From positions 62,001-126,000 of the forward strand of contig JALMLS010000573.1 in NCBI GenBank assembly GCA_038496445.1: a stretch of 64,000 nt of DNA, in the 5' to 3' direction. Source of the stretch: Trichosphaerium sp. ATCC 40318. Lineage: Eukaryota > Discosea > Flabellinia > Trichosidae. Positions 60,062 to 64,000 of this stretch are shown here, piece after piece (positions within the stretch are counted from its first letter, which is position 1; every line of letters starts with the position of its first letter). A program made the position numbers and the translations under genes. The notes below the pieces were generated by a model, which did no database searches, was not told the origin of the DNA, and saw only the letters and a program-made list of their open reading frames with translations.

Positions 60062-60880
60062 ATGCATGCATCAATTTTTCCATTGCATAACAGGCTCCTC
60101 ACGTTGATTACAATGGGTGGGTAAGAATAAGGATTAAGTTTTTAATTAAAAAGCTCTTTTGCAATCCGGTCAATTCCTGTGAAACCAAAAAAACGTTCAC
60201 CAGCCAGAAACCGTAAACTAGTTGTTTATAAAAATAAGGCGAAATTATATCCATTGGAAGTGCCACATGTGGACACGATAAAGCGAGTAGCAGTTGTACT
60301 TTTTAAGTTTCTTTCTCGTAGCTCATTCCGGAACTAGCCCGCGGAGAACCGAATCAAGTTTTAACTACAGTGTTATTGATCCTCCTTGTAGCATTTGGAG
60401 AATAATTCGAGCCTAGAAGATAACACATAACTATTTTTTAAGACTGTTTCCTGGATTTCCAATATCGGGATTACCTCTTTCTAAATATCAACCTTAAAAC
60501 GCACCTCGTTACACAAGACATATTGTTTCTTATGGCAAGTACCATATTATTTTATAGGTGCTTAAACTGGTTAATGATGATTTTAGGCTAACGCAACTTC
60601 GTTTATAGCTTGGGCTGTTTATCGCCGTTACAACATACACTCCACCGATCATGTAGATGGAAAGAATAAAACTAGGTAAGAAATATATGCATCTCCCAAA
60701 TTTTATTAGCATCACAATACTGTATGTAAACCACGTTCAGCATATCAAGGCGTGTCACCAAAATATAGAAGGCGGTTGGTACTTAATCACGTGTCTTATC
60801 CTAACTTTAATACAAAAACAGATCTAAAAGCGAGACTGTCAAAGTTGGCATTACCGAAAACTGCTGTAGCGTCTCAATAG
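60062..60880 (+). CDS. Small unrecognised membrane protein, tentative exon chain
   Basis: Proposed ATG 60062 (MHASIFPLHNRLLTLITMGG); an intron ends at about 60153; then SFAIRSIPVKPKKRSPARNR and LYPLEVPHVDTIKR. A phase-0 intron leads to LIPELARGEPNQVLTTVLLI (hydrophobic). Further pieces, NATSFIAWAVYRRYNIHSTD and YQGVSPKYRRRLVLNHVSYP ending AVASQ (TAG 60878-60880), may be later exons, but the frame between them was not closed. No family recognised. Confidence 0.35.
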
Positions 60881-60995
60881 GGAAGAATGTTTTCCGAGAA
60901 ACAACTCAAAACACCAAAACGAACATGTACTACTGCTATGTAACAACTAGGGAGCCTGTCATTTTATTGTGATACCAAACAAGTTACAAAAGGCA

Positions 60996-61453
60996 TCAAT
61001 AGAGTAGACTTGCTAAAAAACCGCTAAATGTAATGGCTAGAAAAAATGCACGAGGCTCTGTTGCCACAGAAGTAGGTGGGCTTGTAGTGGGAACAGTTGA
61101 AGGAGCAATCGCTGGAGGCTGTGGTTTTATAGTAGGTGGTAGCGTTGGGGCTACTTAAACAGTAGTTTAGATGAATCGAGTATTGTAAAAGACGTACAAG
61201 TTGAAGGTTGAGGCTTGTGTGATGGTGGAGTGGGGTAATGCTGGTAAGGTGCAGATGTAGGATTTGTGCTGTTGTGGGCTGGAGCTGTTGAGTTGCTTGA
61301 GTTTGAATACGGTGAATATGGTTCGAATGATGATGGTGTTGGAGCTACAGCACGTGGGGAAGTAGGCATATGTGTTGGTGGAGCTGTAGGTGGATCGTAT
61401 GAGGTCGAAACTATGGACATAGCACATAGCAAAACTAGCAATTGTTGCGACAT
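60996..61453 (-). CDS. GPI-anchored-type mucin-like protein
   Basis: ATG 61453 opens a signal peptide (LLVLLCAMSIVSTS), followed by Pro/Thr/Ser/Asn-rich sequence with N-glycosylation sites (NSSNSTAPAHNSTNPT). A GTACGT...AAGTAG intron (about 61148-61187) joins PST to more P/T-rich sequence. The C-terminus is a hydrophobic tail (FFLAITFSGFLASLLY, TGA 60996-60998) with no basic stop-transfer end, typical of a GPI attachment signal. Inferred surface or wall glycoprotein; function unknown. Confidence 0.65.
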
Positions 61454-62453
61454 AATTTCTGTCTTTTCTGGTTTGAATTTTCACACATAGTAAAGTGATT
61501 CAGTTGGTACACCAGAAGTACAGAGCGTGTTGTTGTTGTTTAAACGTTCAGTAAGGGGCAGATTCTTTGCTTTTATAAAGTGAAATGAATCACTCTTGTA
61601 ATAGCCAAAGCAAAGTTGTGCTGCACAAAACATGAGTATTGTCTAAAAGAAATGGTTTATTTCTACAGTTAAATTCGCAACCGCTAGTTTTTTACACCGG
61701 ACAAACTTGTTCTTAGCTTAAGACAAGCCAGAAATTCGCACTTTTTTCTGCGTTTCTTTTTTTTTTTACAGTAATCGTGTTCTGCAGAAAATTAACAAAA
61801 TACTACAGAATAAGCATTGAAGATTTGGGTAGCGATAAAAAAACTTACAGTTAGTCGGATTTTGCTAATTTGGCTTGAAGTATGAAGAACTAGCAACAAA
61901 TAAACCAAAAAAAGAGCTTGTCTGATGTGAGTACCAGATCTTTTATTCTAAAAACTGCAGTTAAACAATTCGCTTCTTTTTCCAGGAATCGCTTAAGACA
62001 CGTGTCAATACATCCTAACACTTAATTGCAACCGAAGAGTCTAACTTTATTATTGCCGTTGATTGTAGGCAGGCAGTTACAAATAGCTAGGCTCTATACG
62101 GAAGCACCATAAATAATACAGTTCCCACTATCCCGTTAAATATTGTCCAAACACGAACTTGCTAAGCAATACAAGCCGGAAATGACAAGAACCAACTTTT
62201 GGTGGATTTTAGTACTTTTAGCAGCAAGCTATCTTAAGTCTACAAAGTAACGAGTCATTATTAATATGTGTACAATGTAAACAAATAATACTAGTTTGGC
62301 CTACTACAACTTGGAAAAAAGTGGTATCTCACTTGCTAATTTTCTGTGAACTACATTGGTGAATGACGAAAGAAGTGGACTTTTCAACGAATGTACTTTG
62401 TACAAAATCATACAAAACCATACCCGGTTAACCACACAAGCAAAAAGCTCACA
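61454..62453. other. Intergenic region
   Basis: AT-rich; GACACGTGTC near 61998. No gene or RNA recognised. Confidence 0.4.
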
Positions 62454-62639
62454 ATGGGAAAATCTAGAAACTCAAGACGTGGCGTAACAGTCTCCCCACG
62501 GTATGGGAAAAAAAAAATGCACAATAGAAGGAAAAGAGCAAACACAAGATCCAACGCTGCCAAAGGAGAGTTCCATCCGGCATTAAAGCGATACACTGCA
62601 AACTGCAGTAATTGGTTGCGTTCACCAGCGAAAGTATAG
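62454..62639 (+). CDS. Small very basic ORF, doubtful
   Basis: 62-codon ORF starting MGKSRNSRRGVTVSPRYGKK, strongly Arg/Lys-rich like small nucleolar or ribosomal proteins. No family match and no introns. An overlapping ORF exists on the other strand. Could be chance. Confidence 0.2.
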   Translation: MGKSRNSRRGVTVSPRYGKKKMHNRRKRANTRSNAAKGEFHPALKRYTANCSNWLRSPAKV

Positions 62640-62944
62640 GGCGTGTAACTTTGGCTTCATAGACGAACACACTTTCGAACAATCTATAAAAAAAAGTGCT
62701 TCATGGATTGTTGTCTTTGTGCCAAATAGCCTTTGCTACCTTTCAGGATTCCGTATTACACTTGAAACAAGGAACGAAGATAATTCATGTTTGTATAGTA
62801 TTGTACAATAATAAATAACTATAACCAATAAGATCCATTAATAGGATACTATGACAGTACACCACGTTCAGCTGCTCAAGGTGTCATAGCTATGCTCTGG
62901 TACTTTGTCGTCAGTTCCAATTGTTTTCAATCGTTACATCACCT

Positions 62945-63340
62945 AACAATATCGAAATATCAACGATATTACAGATAGAGATCTCAAAGCATTGGCAGGT
63001 GTTAAGTCCCTTTATCTTCCGTGAAAAAGTGACGGATGAAGGCATTAAAGCACTCAAAAGGCGTTCAAACAAATTGATCTCTCACTCACCAAGTGACAGA
63101 CGAACGTTTGAAATTGAAAGGATACATACCATTTGGCTCAGTGAGTGCAAACACGTGACTGATAAAGGCCTTAAAGCGCTCAAAGGTGTTCATACAATTT
63201 ACCTTGATGGATGTAGTGTGACAGATGAGGGTATTAAGGCATTAAAAGGAGTTCATAGTATTCAGCTATTCAATACTATAGTAACAAAGAAAGGTGTAAA
63301 AGATATTCTAGAATACACGCCTGACATTCGCTGGACATAA
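62945..63340 (+). pseudogene. Broken F-box/LRR paralogue (LRR region only)
   Basis: Repeats of the same GVHTI/VTDEGIKAL type as 2588-3493 are spread over at least two frames: ITDRDLKALAGVKSLYL near 62960-63020, VTDEGIKALK at about 63030-63060, then a frame change near 63065-63120. An intact stretch follows, IHTIWLSECKHVTDKGLKAL, GVHTIYLDGCSVTDEGIKAL, GVHSIQLFN, to the stop at 63340. No F-box or start visible; a degenerate copy. Confidence 0.7.
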
Positions 63341-64000
63341 AAGAATAGGTAATAAACCTATGCTGGATAGACCATAATCACAGAAGAGGATCTAACAGTT
63401 GAGGGTATTACAAAGTTGCCAATCCATGCATGTGAACCTTTTATTTTAATGGGAATGGCTCTTTAATTTGGTTGTAAACGAATAAACATTTCACATTTCT
63501 TTTTACGATTGAGTTGTCCATACTAACGATTTCCAATACGAATGAGGAATTTCGACTCGTAAAAAGTTGAGCGTAAAAATAATATGGTTCAGAGATTTGG
63601 TCTTTTTTTGGTTTATTTTTACGCTCAAAACTTTTCACTCGTAATCGTAATTTACATGTAAATGTTGTTAGTGAACTACTGAGGCTTAACCTATGTTTTA
63701 TTAAGTTTACAAGGTTGTTAATAATGACAGTGCTGTCACAGTGATTGAAAAAAAAACCAATTGATTCACTTCTATTGATGAGAGCCTACTGAGCACTTTC
63801 TAATGACTTTAAAGTATAACGTTGCAAAAGCAGCGTTAAACAACATTTCAATGTATCCGAAGAGCTTGTATAAGGACCAATAACAAGTGGTGATCTTTTT
63901 TGTATTAATGACTGTATTGTGCAACCAATAAATAAAGTGTTTTTGAATGAGTTACGATTTACGAGTGAAAAGCATTGAGCGTAAAAAAAACGTAAAAAAC
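63341..64000. other. Intergenic, right edge
   Basis: AT-rich. Contains an inverted pair, GAGCGTAAAAA-type near 63568 and TTTTTACGCTC near 63617, with TACGAGTGAAAA-type blocks recurring near 63540-63650 and 63950-63990. Possible short-repeat remnants; no gene. Confidence 0.4.

Overview
The window is eukaryotic nuclear DNA. Almost every convincing gene is built from several short exons joined by GT-AG introns, most about 40-100 nt long and often ending in TTAG or containing a CTAAC/TTAAC-like branch site. Start and stop assignments below come from joining exons by eye. The gene set includes a Zn2Cys6 transcription factor, a Frizzled-type receptor with a cysteine-rich domain, core eukaryotic factors (CWC15, Notchless/NLE1), a PPR protein, an RCC1L-like protein and a GH74 glucanase. 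Together these suggest an early-diverging fungus, with an amoebozoan as the main alternative. No rRNA is present to settle this.

Layout. 1-12.1 kb is gene-dense: a surface beta-helix/mucin-like membrane protein cut by the left edge, an F-box/LRR protein, CWC15, a PPR protein divergent from it, a Zn2Cys6 factor and a TPM-domain protein. A secreted GH74 xyloglucanase-like gene lies on the minus strand at 12.6-15.7 kb. 15.8-19.3 kb is repeat-rich and mostly non-coding. 19.3-23.5 kb (minus) holds an ankyrin-PARP gene whose eleven ankyrin repeats are each one exon, separated by almost identical introns of about 52 nt. 23.5-27 kb holds relics. 27-34.5 kb has an unrecognised gene, a large secreted adhesin-like gene and an F-box gene. 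34.7-44.6 kb has a tRNA-Ser, NLE1, two unassigned genes and the Frizzled receptor. 44.6-51 kb is gene-poor: a second tRNA-Ser, a 1.7 kb element with terminal inverted repeats, and an inverted copy of the repeat at 15.9 kb. 51-60 kb is a large inverted duplication: two PA-domain/multi-TM receptor genes point outwards from a core containing an N-formylglutamate-amidohydrolase-like gene and the RCC1L-like gene. 60-64 kb has a small unknown gene, a GPI-type mucin-like protein and a broken LRR paralogue of the gene at 2.6 kb.

Two window-wide patterns stand out. One is the exon-intron amplification in the ankyrin-PARP gene. The other is a strong excess of the palindrome CACGTG (about 50 seen by eye), many of them as TCACGTGA inside introns. 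Several genes encode surface or sensing proteins (Frizzled, two PA receptors, two mucin-like proteins, one adhesin), so the region leans towards cell-surface and signalling functions. Nothing shows that these genes act as one pathway.
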